From Phaeobacter bryozoorum (GTDB lineage Bacteria > Pseudomonadota > Alphaproteobacteria > Rhodobacterales > Rhodobacteraceae), in NCBI RefSeq assembly GCF_041893525.1, contig NZ_CP169068.1: DNA of 64,000 bases. One strand, written 5' to 3'. The notes beneath the pieces were generated by a model that searched no databases, was not told the origin of the DNA, and saw nothing but the letters and a program-made list of their open reading frames with translations. The first letter of the stretch is position 1. Each line of letters starts with the position of its first letter. A program made the translations under genes and the position numbers. Below are positions 10,136 to 19,012 of this stretch, piece by piece.

Positions 10136-11011
10136 TTAGTTTGATTGATGATTGTCGGGTGCTAAGATCGGATTCTCTGCATCCTGCGGTATATCGGTAA
10201 TCAGCATATGACCCGGCTTATGTGTGATGCAGAGAGGGAGTTTGGCCTGCTCGATAGCTGCCTGTGGAGTAACGCCGCAGGCCCAGAAAACGGGTATAAA
10301 CCCGGCTTCCACTGGCGCTGGATCGCCCCAATCAGGGAGGTTAACGTCTTAAATCCCGATTTCCGCAGGATCGCCCCAATGCACTGGTGCCCCATGCGCA
10401 AGGGGGTAGTTCTTAGAAATGGAGATTGCGGTTTTTAGCTGATCTTCAGGAATTGCCCGCATGCTGACGACCATCGGACCGCCAAACGGTCCCGATGGAA
10501 CGGTTTCGATTGATGTGCGGAACATTGGCACTGTTTTGTTATTATTAATGTGCCACAGTTGAATGCCTGCATCATTGAGTGCATGCTCGAATGTGAAAGA
10601 GCAGCCCAGAGCAAATGCGACCAAGTCGTTGTGCCAGATGTCTCGAATGTTCCCGACAGTGCTTTCCAGCTTCCCGTCACGATAAATATTGTAAGCCGGA
10701 ACATCAGTACGAATATCGATGTCCCTGCCCATGGTGAACATCTTTGGATTCCCAGTGTCGGAGACACCGGTCAACGGACATGGCTTGGGGTTGCGTTGGC
10801 AGTAGCGCATGAAGTCCAGGGCGGACTCTGAGGGCATGATTGCGATGTTGGCTTGAAGAAATCCGTTACCCAGCCCAGCTGTGTGAGAGTGGTAGCTGTC
10901 GCGGCGAATAACGTCTCGAATTTCTGCTAGAGGTTTTTGGACAAGTTCTGCATGTGAGATTGGCAAAGTACAATTCCTCCCAGTGGTGGGAGTATCGATC
11001 TGGGCTAACAT
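10136..11011 (-). pseudogene. DUF1445 / YcsI-like protein (D-glutamate cyclase family) with in-frame stop
   Basis: The frame from ATG 11011 reads 220 residues of a DUF1445 protein, with the central G-N-P-K-M-F-T-M-G-R-D-I-D segment and late H-G-A-P-V-H-W-G-D-P. It then meets a TAA at 10349-10351. Beyond it the same frame continues with clear family sequence (P-V-F-W-A-C-G-V-T-P-Q-A-A and H-K-P-G-H-M-L-I-T-D) to a TAA at 10136-10138. A full gene would give about 291 residues, the usual family length, so this is a nonsense mutation near the C-terminus. Family members include B. subtilis YcsI, encoded among the 5-oxoprolinase genes pxpABC, and the DUF1445 part of animal D-glutamate cyclase. Both link it to 5-oxoproline. 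Confidence 0.85.
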
Positions 11012-11043
11012 AAAAACAAATTAAAAAGATCTTCGCAATCCCA

Positions 11044-11946
11044 TTAAAGTTTTTTATCGTCGAAGCTTTGTGCAGTGGCGCTTGCGATGGCCGCTGCGGT
11101 TTCTAGTAGATGGCTCTTTGGTTCACCGAGGAAAGACGCTGAGAATTTCAGGGGGTTTGGGCGCCACCCAGGATCGAACTCGCAAATTCGCCCTTCAGAT
11201 ACGAAGCGCTGCCCCAAGACACGCGGCAATGCAGCGACGCCCAAGCCAGATTCAACTAAGCGAAAGCAAGCTGACAGCGAAGAGGAGGGGAAGAGTGAGT
11301 AGTTTGGACCCAAATGTTCAAGAAGTTCAGAGCGCAATTCCCGAAAAGGACGCGTATTTCTTGCATATGTAAATATGGGCTTTTCTAGGTATCGAGACGG
11401 TTGGTCGTTGGAGCTTTGGTCACTTTCGGCTCGGTACCAGGCAAGATCCACTTCTGGTAACTCGACGTTGTCGACAGAGTACTCAGAAATTGGCCCTAGT
11501 AAGACGGCAAGGTCGATCTCTCTATCAAGCAACATTGTACGGAGGTTGACCGATATATCGACGTTGATCTCGATTTCGAGGGCAGGATACATTCGATGAA
11601 GCTCTTCAATGAATAACGGTAACCAGCATTGAACGATAGTTTCGGAAACTCCTAGGCGAAGATGGCCCTCGATACCTGAGGGATCCATAACATCTCGTTG
11701 CACGAGCTCTGAAAGCTGTTCGAACTGTTTTGCATAGCGGGCGAGAATATCCCCTCTCTTGGTCAAAAGAACGCCTCCACTCGTTCTTTCAAACAACTCC
11801 ACGCCCAAGGTGTTTTCTAGGTTTTTGATCCGCGTAGTCACGGCTGGTTGTGTCAAGCCTAGCTCATCGGCTGCCTTGCTAAATCCACCGAGGCGCACGA
11901 CGGTCAGAAATGCCCGTATTTGTTCTAAGTTGAGACGAGTGTTCAT
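11044..11946 (-). CDS. LysR-family transcriptional regulator of the 5-oxoproline/TRAP island
   Basis: A 300-residue LysR regulator. The N-terminal winged helix is clear: L-E-Q-I-R-A-F-L-T-V-V, then G-G-F-S-K-A-A-D-E-L-G-L-T-Q-P-A-V-T as the recognition helix, then L-E-N-T-L-G-V-E-L-F-E-R. A co-inducer-binding domain follows. I chose ATG 11946 (M-N-T-R-L-N-L-E-Q) because it lies just before the conserved helix and has AGGAAC upstream. An in-frame ATG at 12042 would add 32 unlikely residues. It is encoded 32 bases upstream of, and in the same direction as, the DUF1445 gene, so it probably controls that cluster. The ligand is unknown. Confidence 0.88.
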   Translation of the reverse strand: MNTRLNLEQIRAFLTVVRLGGFSKAADELGLTQPAVTTRIKNLENTLGVELFERTSGGVLLTKRGDILARYAKQFEQLSELVQRDVMDPSGIEGHLRLGVSETIVQCWLPLFIEELHRMYPALEIEINVDISVNLRTMLLDREIDLAVLLGPISEYSVDNVELPEVDLAWYRAESDQSSNDQPSRYLEKPIFTYARNTRPFRELRSELLEHLGPNYSLFPSSSLSACFRLVESGLGVAALPRVLGQRFVSEGRICEFDPGWRPNPLKFSASFLGEPKSHLLETAAAIASATAQSFDDKKL

Positions 11947-12144
11947 TTGGTTCTGTTCCTGTCTTCTCCGATAGAGGTCGTTCGGAAAATGCTTCATTGA
12001 GGCTTGCTGTGTTCGCCGCGCAAGGTATCGTATAAATTTCATTTATGAAATTTGAGAATTTTTTTGATTTTTATTGATGTTCGGCAACGTCGATAGGTTC
12101 GAGGGGCAGTCACCTAACCTTCGTCACAGCAAAGGATCACATTC

Positions 12145-12285
12145 ATGCCCCGGAAAATACTAGTACCGATCGCACCGGATCACCCGACCTCCAGTGACGA
12201 AGTGCTCAGTCGGGCCAAAAAGCTTGTTAAAGAGTGGGGGAAACAATGCCTTGACCGTGATGGAGATGTGGCCCGAGAAATATGA
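12145..12285 (+). pseudogene. 5' stub of a universal stress protein (UspA-like) gene, cut by an IS remnant
   Basis: Starting at ATG 12145 the frame reads 46 residues beginning M-P-R-K-I-L-V-P-I-A, the usual opening of UspA-family proteins. It stops at 12285, where sequence resembling an IS3-type end begins. Only the first third of a normal ~140-residue Usp remains. Usp genes commonly accompany TRAP transporter operons, so this was probably part of the same island, divergent from the LysR gene. The last few codons may already be IS-derived. Confidence 0.55.
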
Positions 12286-12416
12286 ACAGTTGAGCTAGGT
12301 GGATTTCCCGTTCCTCATCCGGCAGTGTGCCGGGACGAAGGAACAACGATGGCAAGACGACCCAGACGGAACCACAGCCCTGCATTCAAGGTGAAAGTCG
12401 CATTGGCAGCTTTGAA
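12284..12416 (+). mobile_element. IS3-family remnant: left end and first codons of orfA
   Basis: From ATG 12349 the sequence reads M-A-R-R-P-R-R-N-H-S-P-A-F-K then V-K-V-A-L-A-A-L-K, the standard opening of IS3-family OrfA (helix-turn-helix) proteins. Only 23 codons survive before a different IS end cuts in at about 12417. The ~60 bases before the ATG are presumably the IS left end. No right end or orfB is present in the window. Confidence 0.7.
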
Positions 12417-12620
12417 GGCGTTGTTGCAGAACTCTGAGTGTTAAGGATTCACATCACGAATCCATGCGGTTAGACGGGGCAGATGAGCAAGCCCGCACCT
12501 GCCCGCTACCGTACGACGAATTGGTTCAGCTACAACGATGCGCTCAGAAAGCGCGGGTCGCTTCTGATCTGGTTGGACAAAGAGATGACCTGGCTCGCGC
12601 CGCATGATGGCAGCCCCGGT
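12417..12620 (+). mobile_element. IS5-family remnant: left end and transposase N-terminus
   Basis: It begins with GGCGTTGTTGCAG, similar to terminal repeats of IS5-group elements. A transposase frame opens at ATG 12483 with R-Y-R-T-T-N-W, then L-R-K-R-G-S-L-L-I-W-L-D and a P-G-R-P segment, all typical of IS5 transposases in this group. After 46-48 codons the frame runs straight into the duplicated nagA tail at 12621. The catalytic domain is absent, so the element is dead. Confidence 0.75.
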
Positions 12621-12935
12621 CGCCCATCTGGAGCTGGCCACGGCGGTGCAGATCCTGGTCGAGACCTGCGATCTGCCGTTGGAGACGGCGCTGGAGATGG
12701 CCACGAGCCGACCGACGGATTTGATCAGGCGGCCCGATCTGGGGCGCTTGTAACCCGGCGCGCGCGCCGATGTGCTGCATCTGAACGACGCGCTGGAGCT
12801 GCAGCAGGTCTGGCAGGGCGGCTTGGCGCTGTAGCTGCTGTTGCATCGTGTCGCTCAGCGATGCCTCATACGGTGGAATTTGGCGCCAACTGTTCTGCTG
12901 GTTCCGGACGCCCTGCTGGTCTGCTCTGAGGTCAT
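12621..12935 (+). repeat. Direct repeat, copy B: nagA 3' fragment (pseudogene) plus flank
   Basis: Second copy of 2263-2577, same length and orientation with about seven substitutions. In the nagA frame one change turns a CAA codon into TAA (at about 12751), so even the fragment is interrupted. It abuts the IS5 remnant on its left. On its right the sequence returns to ordinary chromosomal genes. It is either the footprint of a duplication or the second recombination site that brought in the island. Confidence 0.95.
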
Positions 12936-12971
12936 CGTTGCTCCTTTCTGCAACGCAGCTATATTGCAAAT

Positions 12972-13223
12972 ATGAAATGGATTGTCCTCGTTTGTGGAAT
13001 ATTACTCATCTTTGCAGCTTGGCTAATCGTTCAAGTGGGCAAAGGCGTGTTCTTCACCCATAGCGGTTTTGCGGAGTGGGATGAGGAGTTTTTGGCAGCG
13101 TATCGAGAATGTTGTTTTATGACCGATTTGCGATCAGCAGTACCCTTCGCTTTGCTTGGATTAGTATTGCTTGGGTTCGTAGCGTGGAAATTCTTGCGGA
13201 ATTATGCTAACCGATCGCAATAA
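12972..13223 (+). CDS. Small two-helix membrane protein, unknown function
   Basis: An 83-residue frame with two hydrophobic stretches (residues ~3-22 and ~58-75), separated by a polar loop that contains an acidic cluster and a C-C pair. I do not recognise the family. It is the first gene to the right of the repeat copy and stands alone. Its composition is more AT-rich than the genes downstream. The translated pattern looks coding, but expression is uncertain. Confidence 0.5.
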   Translation: MKWIVLVCGILLIFAAWLIVQVGKGVFFTHSGFAEWDEEFLAAYRECCFMTDLRSAVPFALLGLVLLGFVAWKFLRNYANRSQ

Positions 13224-13407
13224 TCACACTTAAGAGAGCAACATCCGCTTGTCCCGCCTGGCCACTCCCTTCTTAAGACTCTCCGCATGTTTTGATCAAA
13301 TTATTTGCCCGCAGAGGAATGGATAGGCTAAGTCTCTGTCAGAACACTCTGCCGTGCCTTGGCAGGGGGATGTCCCGCAGATTGCGGGCGGACTGACAGG
13401 AGTGCCG

Positions 13408-14535
13408 ATGACACCGCTTGCAGGTTTGAAGGTGGTCGAACTGGCCCGTATTCTTGCGGGGCCATGGATTGGCCAGTCGCTTGCCGATCTGGGGGCGGAG
13501 GTCATCAAGGTCGAAAGCCCCGAAGGGGATGATACCCGTCGCTGGGGCCCGCCTTTTATCGAGCGCGACGGTGATAAAACAGCGGCCTATTACTATGCGG
13601 CGAACCGGGGTAAGTCCTGCGTCACTGCGGATTTTCGCACTGAAGACGGCAAACAGACGGTGCTGGAGCTGATCCGGGATGCCGATATCCTGATCGAGAA
13701 TTTCAAGGTCGGCGGGCTGGCGAAATACGGGCTGGATTATGGCAGCCTGAAAGCGGTCAATCCACGTCTGATCTACTGTTCGGTGACCGGCTTTGGGCAG
13801 GATGGGCCTTATGCGACGCGGGCGGGCTATGATTTCCTGTTGCAGGGCATGTCCGGGCTGATGTCGATCACCGGTGCGCCGGAGGGCGAGCCGCAGAAGG
13901 TTGGGGTGGCGATCACCGATATTGTCACCGGGCTTTATGGCACCATCGGCATTCTGGCAGCGGTGGAGCAGCGCCATAGAACCGGGCGGGGGCAGCATAT
14001 CGACATGTCTCTGCTGGATTGCGCCACCGCGATGCTGGCCAATCAGAACATGAACTATCTGGCAACCGGCACCAGCCCGACCCGGATGGGCAATGAGCAT
14101 CCCAATATTGCGCCCTATCAGGTGATGGCGGTGCGCGACGGGCATGTGATCCTTGCCGTTGGCAATGACGGCCAGTTTGCGCGGCTCTGCGAGGTTTTGA
14201 ACATGGCGGCGCTTGCGGTTGATCCGCGCTTTACCTCCAACCAGCTGCGGGTGGCCAACCGGGGCGAATTGACACCGATGCTGGCGGCAGCGCTGGCGCA
14301 ATGGGGGCAGGCGGATCTGTTGGCGGCGCTGGAGGCCGCGACCGTGCCTGCGGGGCCGATCAACACCATTGGGCAGGCGTTTGAGGACCCGCAGATCAGG
14401 CACCGCCAGATGCAGATTGCGCCGGAGGATGTGCCGGGCGTGCGTGGTCCTTGGGTGTTTTCCGATGCGGAGCTGGCGCTGGAGAAATCCGCGCCAATCC
14501 TGCCGGTGGCGCAGGATATGTCGCAGGGAGACTAG
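13408..14535 (+). CDS. Family III CoA-transferase (CaiB/BaiF)
   Basis: A 375-residue enzyme expected to move CoA between carboxylic acids. The family opening (L-A-G-L-K-V-V-E-L-A-R-I-L-A-G-P) and L-A-D-L-G-A-E-V-I-K-V-E-S-P are intact. The catalytic aspartate is probably Asp171 in V-A-I-T-D-I-V-T-G. The C-terminal domain with A-G-P-I-N-T-I is also present. ATG 13408 is the start because ACAGGAG lies five bases ahead; the upstream in-frame ATG (13354) has no such site. It precedes a CocE-like hydrolase on the same strand. The donor and acceptor acids cannot be told from sequence. Confidence 0.9.
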   Translation: MTPLAGLKVVELARILAGPWIGQSLADLGAEVIKVESPEGDDTRRWGPPFIERDGDKTAAYYYAANRGKSCVTADFRTEDGKQTVLELIRDADILIENFKVGGLAKYGLDYGSLKAVNPRLIYCSVTGFGQDGPYATRAGYDFLLQGMSGLMSITGAPEGEPQKVGVAITDIVTGLYGTIGILAAVEQRHRTGRGQHIDMSLLDCATAMLANQNMNYLATGTSPTRMGNEHPNIAPYQVMAVRDGHVILAVGNDGQFARLCEVLNMAALAVDPRFTSNQLRVANRGELTPMLAAALAQWGQADLLAALEAATVPAGPINTIGQAFEDPQIRHRQMQIAPEDVPGVRGPWVFSDAELALEKSAPILPVAQDMSQGD

Positions 14536-14607
14536 ACCTCCGGATCGCCTGCCGATTGGGTGGGCGGCAACAGCTTGAGATTGAGCCAGACAGGAAGAGG
14601 GCGCGCC

Positions 14608-16596
14608 ATGGCGATGGAGATCACCGGAGTTGAACATCTGTGGATCCCGCTGCCAGATGGGCGTCGGCTTGCGGCGCGGATGTGGCGGCCAGCGGCAGAG
14701 GGGTGTTATCCTGGGATCCTGGAATATCTGCCCTATCGCAAACGAGACGGCACCGCGCCGCGCGATGCCACCACGCATCCGGTCTTTGCGGCTGAGGGCT
14801 ATGTCTGCCTGCGGGTGGATATCGCCGGCACGGGCGATAGCGAGGGGGTGTTTGACGATGAGTATTCCGAACAGGAGCTGAGCGACGGCGAGGCGGTGCT
14901 GGCCTGGCTTGCGGCGCAGGCCTGTTGCGATGGGAATATCGGCATGATTGGGATCTCCTGGGGCGGCTTCAACGGGTTGCAGCTGGCCGCGCGTCAGCCA
15001 GAGGCGTTGAAGGCGGTGGTCAGCGTGGCCTCAACCGTGGATCGCTATGCCGATGATATCCATTTCATGGGGGGCTGCCTGCTCAGCGATAATGCCAATT
15101 GGGCCTCGCAGATGTTTGCCTATCAAACCCGCCCGCTGGATCCCGAGCTGCGCCCGGATTGGCGCGAGGCCTGGGTGGAGCGGATCGAGACGCTGCCGTT
15201 TATGGCCGCAGACTGGCTGCGTCACAGTCGGCGGGATGATTTCTGGAAACATGGATCGGTCTGCGAGGATTGGTCTGCGATCAAGGTGCCAGTGCTGGCG
15301 ATCACCGGCTGGGCCGATGCCTATGTGAATGCACCACCTGCACTGGCGGCCCATATGCAGGCGCCCGCCAATGCGCTGATCGGCCCGTGGGAGCACCGCT
15401 ATGCCCATATTTCCAAGCTGGAAGGGCATGATTTCCACGGCGAGGTGCTGCGCTGGTTTGATCGCTGGCTGAAGGGCGTAGACAGCGGCGTGGAGGATCT
15501 GCCGGATTATCGCACCTACATGCAGGAGCATTTCAATCCGACCAAGGAAAACAAACCCCGGCAGGGGCGCTGGATTGCTGAGACTGCATGGCCCTCCCCG
15601 AATGTGCGCGAGGTGGCGCATCATCTGGGACAGCAGGGTACGTTGCAGGCGGTGCCGGGTGCGGGGGAGGTTGTGGTATCCAATCCAGCAACCCTGGGCA
15701 TGGGGAGCGGGTATTTCTGCGCAGGTATGCGGATCGACAATGAACTGCCGGGCGATCAGGCGGGTGATGATGCGCTGTCGGCCTGTTTCGATACGGCGCC
15801 GCTTGAGACCCCGCTGGAGTTGCTGGGTCGGGCGCGGCTGCGGCTGGCGTTCTCTGTCGACAGACCGGTGGCGCAGGTGATGGCGCGGCTGTGTGATGTG
15901 GCCCCGAATGGCGTGTCGCAGCGCATCACCTATCGGGGACGCAACCTGTGCCATGACGACAGCCATGAAACCGCCGCGCGGCTGGTTCCCGGCAGGCGCT
16001 ATGAGGTGGAGTTTGCGCTTAATGAATGCGCGCATCGTCTGAGGGCTGGGCATAAGCTGCGGCTGGCGCTGTCGACCTCCTATTGGCCGATCATCTGGCC
16101 AAGCCCCGAACCTGTGGCGCTGACCCTGCATCTGGAGGGCTGTGCGCTGATCCTGCCGGAACGCCAGGGCGGAGCAGAAAGCGACCCGCAGGCGCCGCGC
16201 GCCGCGCGCAATTTTCCGACCTATCAGGCCGAGGTGACGCGCGCGCCCTCCGGCACATCCAGCAGCTATGAAGAACTGGATGGCACGCTGGTGTTGGAGA
16301 GCTTTGATGACTATGGCGCGGCCATTGATCCGCAGCACGGCATGGAGGTTGGTAGCCATGTTGCCATGCGTTATGCGGTGCATCCAGATAATCCGGCAAC
16401 TGCGACATTCTCCAGCCAGTGGCGGTTTACATTTGCGCGTGGTGACTGGCAGGTGCAGGTCGATACCGACAATGAGATGCGCGGTGATCGGGAGAATTTC
16501 CATCTCTGGCGCCGGGTTGTGGCCTGCGAAGGTGCCGGGCAGACCGAGGTCTGCGTTAAGGAATGGAGCGAGAGCCTGCCGCGCGATTGTTTGTGA
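14608..16596 (+). CDS. CocE/NonD-family serine hydrolase (X-Pro dipeptidyl-peptidase S15 type)
   Basis: A 662-residue alpha/beta-hydrolase with a C-terminal jelly-roll (PepX_C-like) domain. The nucleophile is Ser117 in G-I-S-W-G-G. The acid is likely the Asp of G-W-A-D-A-Y-V-N near residue 235, and the base the His of G-P-W-E-H-R near 262. The N-terminal W-I-P-L-P-D-G-R-R-L-A-A-R-M-W-R-P is typical of CocE-like acyl or peptidyl hydrolases. ATG 14608 follows AGGAAGAGG at good spacing. It lies 72 bases after the CoA-transferase gene and may be co-transcribed. The substrate (an ester or Xaa-Pro amide) is unknown and there is no signal peptide. Confidence 0.88.
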   Translation: MAMEITGVEHLWIPLPDGRRLAARMWRPAAEGCYPGILEYLPYRKRDGTAPRDATTHPVFAAEGYVCLRVDIAGTGDSEGVFDDEYSEQELSDGEAVLAWLAAQACCDGNIGMIGISWGGFNGLQLAARQPEALKAVVSVASTVDRYADDIHFMGGCLLSDNANWASQMFAYQTRPLDPELRPDWREAWVERIETLPFMAADWLRHSRRDDFWKHGSVCEDWSAIKVPVLAITGWADAYVNAPPALAAHMQAPANALIGPWEHRYAHISKLEGHDFHGEVLRWFDRWLKGVDSGVEDLPDYRTYMQEHFNPTKENKPRQGRWIAETAWPSPNVREVAHHLGQQGTLQAVPGAGEVVVSNPATLGMGSGYFCAGMRIDNELPGDQAGDDALSACFDTAPLETPLELLGRARLRLAFSVDRPVAQVMARLCDVAPNGVSQRITYRGRNLCHDDSHETAARLVPGRRYEVEFALNECAHRLRAGHKLRLALSTSYWPIIWPSPEPVALTLHLEGCALILPERQGGAESDPQAPRAARNFPTYQAEVTRAPSGTSSSYEELDGTLVLESFDDYGAAIDPQHGMEVGSHVAMRYAVHPDNPATATFSSQWRFTFARGDWQVQVDTDNEMRGDRENFHLWRRVVACEGAGQTEVCVKEWSESLPRDCL

Positions 16597-16807
16597 TTTC
16601 GCATCAAATCCTGTTAAAAATCGCTGTTTTTCCCCGGATTGACCCCCAGTTCGCCACGGTTTGGCCACGTTCTGTGACCAAAAACGGAACTGCGCGTTAA
16701 CCATTTCGGGTGAGAATACCCCCCTTGAGATGTTTTCATCGCGCTGGAATGCCGGGCGGATGGTCCCTCGGTTGTGAGCAGACGATAAACAGAATTGGGG
16801 CGAGAAG

Positions 16808-17812
16808 GTGCATCTATCCGTTGTTGTACCCTGCTATAATGAGGAAGAGTCCATCCCCCTGTTGGTGGATCGGTTGGTGCAGGCAATCGAACCCTGGACG
16901 GAACGGGCCGAGATCATTCTGGTCGACGATGGTTCCAGCGATGAAACCTGGGCCGCGATGGAGGCCGCGCATGAACGGCATCCGGTGGTGCGCGGCATTC
17001 GTCTGTCGGCCAACCGGGGCCATCAGGTTGCGTTGACGGCTGGGCTGGAGGCGGCGACCGGCGCGCGGATTTTCATGCTGGATGCCGATCTTCAGGATCC
17101 GCCGGAAATTCTGCCCGATATGATGATGATGATGGATCGCGGCTATGACGTGGTCTATGGCCGCCGCGCCGAGCGCCAGGGGGAAACCCTGTTCAAGAAG
17201 GCGACGGCCTATCTGTTCTACCGTTTTCTCAATACGCTGTCGGATGTGGATATCCCCAAAGACACCGGCGATTTCCGTCTGGTGAGCCGTCGCTCGCTGG
17301 ATGCGGTGCTGAAAATGCCGGAACGCGCACGGTTTATTCGCGGTATGTTCGCCTGGGCCGGATTCCACCAGATCGGCCTGGAATACATCCGCGAAGCCCG
17401 CGTCGCAGGCGAGACTAAATATCCGTTCAAGGCGATGCTGCGCTTTGCCACCGATGCGTTGACCGGGTTTTCCACCAAACCGCTGAAAATGGCCACGCGG
17501 CTGGCGTTCTTCAGCCTGTTGGTGACCGTGCTGATGGCGATCTATGTCTTTGGCTCGCTGATCCTGTTCAACACCGTTGCCGGTTGGGCCTCGGTTCTGC
17601 TGGCGATCTCTTTCTTCTCCGCGATCCAGCTGCTGACGCTGGGGATCCTCGGCGAATATGTCGGACGGCTTTATATGGAGAGCAAACAGCGCCCGCTGTA
17701 TTTCCTGTCGCAGCAGACCGGGCATCCCGCCGCCCATGCGGTCGATTTCATCGGCGACAGCCGCGCCGTAGCGGCGCCACTGGCTGAACCGGCCCAAAAA
17801 GAAGCGTCATGA
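16808..17812 (+). CDS. GtrB-like family 2 glycosyltransferase (polyprenyl-phosphate hexosyltransferase)
   Basis: A 334-residue protein beginning at GTG 16808 with a GT-A domain: V-V-V-P-C-Y-N-E-E-E-S at the start, L-V-D-D-G-S-S-D near residue 40 and the D-A-D metal motif at 92-94 followed by L-Q-D-P-P-E. After the catalytic domain come two membrane helices (roughly 235-258 and 265-290). This is the DPM1/GtrB architecture, which loads a hexose onto undecaprenyl phosphate at the cytoplasmic face. The following gene is GtrA (4-base overlap), and a membrane glycosyltransferase lies two genes on, completing a Gtr set. Confidence 0.9.
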   Translation: MHLSVVVPCYNEEESIPLLVDRLVQAIEPWTERAEIILVDDGSSDETWAAMEAAHERHPVVRGIRLSANRGHQVALTAGLEAATGARIFMLDADLQDPPEILPDMMMMMDRGYDVVYGRRAERQGETLFKKATAYLFYRFLNTLSDVDIPKDTGDFRLVSRRSLDAVLKMPERARFIRGMFAWAGFHQIGLEYIREARVAGETKYPFKAMLRFATDALTGFSTKPLKMATRLAFFSLLVTVLMAIYVFGSLILFNTVAGWASVLLAISFFSAIQLLTLGILGEYVGRLYMESKQRPLYFLSQQTGHPAAHAVDFIGDSRAVAAPLAEPAQKEAS

Positions 17813-18210
17813 TCCGCGCCGCCGTTCAGAAAGATCTCGGCCAGTTGATCCGCTTTGCCATTGTCGGCGTCTCGGTTGCAGCGCTCTATGTGCTGGCGTT
17901 CCTGGGGTTCCTGCATATCGGTCTGGCGGCGGGGCTGGCCAATGCGCTGGCTTTTGGCCTGGCGGTTCTGGCGCAATATGTCGGCCAGACCGTCTGGACG
18001 TTCCGCCAGAAGCTGGGCCAGCCGGACCAGGCGCTGCGGTTTGGCTGCACGGTCGGCCTTGGGTTTGTGACTTCGGCGCTGCTGACGGGTGTCATCGGCC
18101 CGATGCTGGGCTGGCCGGAGTGGCTGGCGGCGACCACCGCCGCAGTCTGGCTGCCGGTTCAGAACTACCTGTTTTTCAAGATCTGGGTCTACGCCGGACA
18201 CGGCGCGTAA
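17809..18210 (+). CDS. GtrA-family membrane protein (putative lipid-linked sugar flippase)
   Basis: A 133-residue protein with four hydrophobic segments and the GtrA hallmarks: R-F-A-I-V-G-V-S in the first helix and the aromatic-rich V-W-T-F-R segment after the second. GtrA proteins are thought to flip undecaprenyl-phosphate-hexose made by GtrB to the periplasmic side. It overlaps the gtrB-like gene by four bases (ATGA), so the pair is translationally coupled. Confidence 0.9.
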   Translation: MIRAAVQKDLGQLIRFAIVGVSVAALYVLAFLGFLHIGLAAGLANALAFGLAVLAQYVGQTVWTFRQKLGQPDQALRFGCTVGLGFVTSALLTGVIGPMLGWPEWLAATTAAVWLPVQNYLFFKIWVYAGHGA

Positions 18211-18226
18211 AGAGGAGTGGCAAGAA

Positions 18227-19012
18227 ATGTCGCATGTGTATTCAAATGAATTCTACGATTACATCGAGGCCGGCGCGCGCAGCTCGGCGAAGGCGCTGAT
18301 CGCGGCGGTGCAGCCCTGGCTTGGCGCGCGGAGCGTGCTGGATCTGGGCAGCGGTCGCGGTGTCTGGCTCAGTGAATGGGCGAATTCCGGCGTTGCTGAC
18401 ATCGCCGGGGTGGACGGCGATTATGTGGATCGTAACCGTCTGGCGATCCCGGCGGCGTGTTACCATGCGGCGGATCTGACTGGCGAGTTTGATCTGGGTC
18501 GGCGGTTCGAGCTGGCGCAGAGCCTGGAGGTTGGTGAACATCTGCCGACGGCGGCCTCCGCAACCTTGGTTGCGGGGCTGACGCGCCATGCCGATCGGGT
18601 GCTGTTTTCGGCGGCTGTTCCGGGGCAGGGCGGCGAGTTTCATATCAATGAACAGCCGCTGTCCTTCTGGCAGGATCTCTTTGCCGCGCGGGGCTATCGG
18701 GCGTTTGACTGCGTACGCCCGGCGCTGAGAGAGGCCGAGGGGGTAGAACCCTGGTATCGCTACAATACTGTGCTCTATGTGAATGAAGCGGGGCGTGCGG
18801 GTCTGCCGGAGGAGGTTCTGGCAACGGAGCTTTTGGCGGGGCAGCCGGTGCCGCCTGCGGGCAGTCTTGGCTGGCGGCTGCGCCGGGGTGTGGTGTCGCT
18901 GATGCCGCAGTTGATGGTGACCCGGATCGCACAGATCCGCGCTGCGATCATCGCGCGGCAGGCGCGGGCGGCAGGGCTGTTGGGTGCGGATACGGCAAAG
19001 GGCACGATATAA
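18227..19012 (+). CDS. Class I SAM-dependent methyltransferase in the Gtr cassette
   Basis: A 261-residue protein with the SAM-binding motif V-L-D-L-G-S-G-R-G at residues 37-45 and an acidic residue in the next strand (G-V-D-G-D-Y-V-D). The later S-L-E-V-G-E-H-L is the Q/S-x-E-V-x-E-H signature seen in methyltransferases of sugar and surface-polysaccharide clusters. ATG 18227 has AGAGGAG nine bases upstream. It overlaps the next gene by one base (TAATG). Its place between gtrA and the membrane glycosyltransferase suggests it methylates a sugar of the transferred glycan. The acceptor is inferred. Confidence 0.82.
   Translation: MSHVYSNEFYDYIEAGARSSAKALIAAVQPWLGARSVLDLGSGRGVWLSEWANSGVADIAGVDGDYVDRNRLAIPAACYHAADLTGEFDLGRRFELAQSLEVGEHLPTAASATLVAGLTRHADRVLFSAAVPGQGGEFHINEQPLSFWQDLFAARGYRAFDCVRPALREAEGVEPWYRYNTVLYVNEAGRAGLPEEVLATELLAGQPVPPAGSLGWRLRRGVVSLMPQLMVTRIAQIRAAIIARQARAAGLLGADTAKGTI

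Noticed and set aside
13339..14778. 479-residue antisense frame over the CoA-transferase gene
   Set aside because: Same reason; the sense gene has all family motifs and a ribosome-binding site.
15031..16704. 557-residue antisense frame over the CocE/NonD hydrolase gene
   Set aside because: Shadow of a well-supported gene; the composition is His/Arg/Gln-rich, as expected of an artefact.
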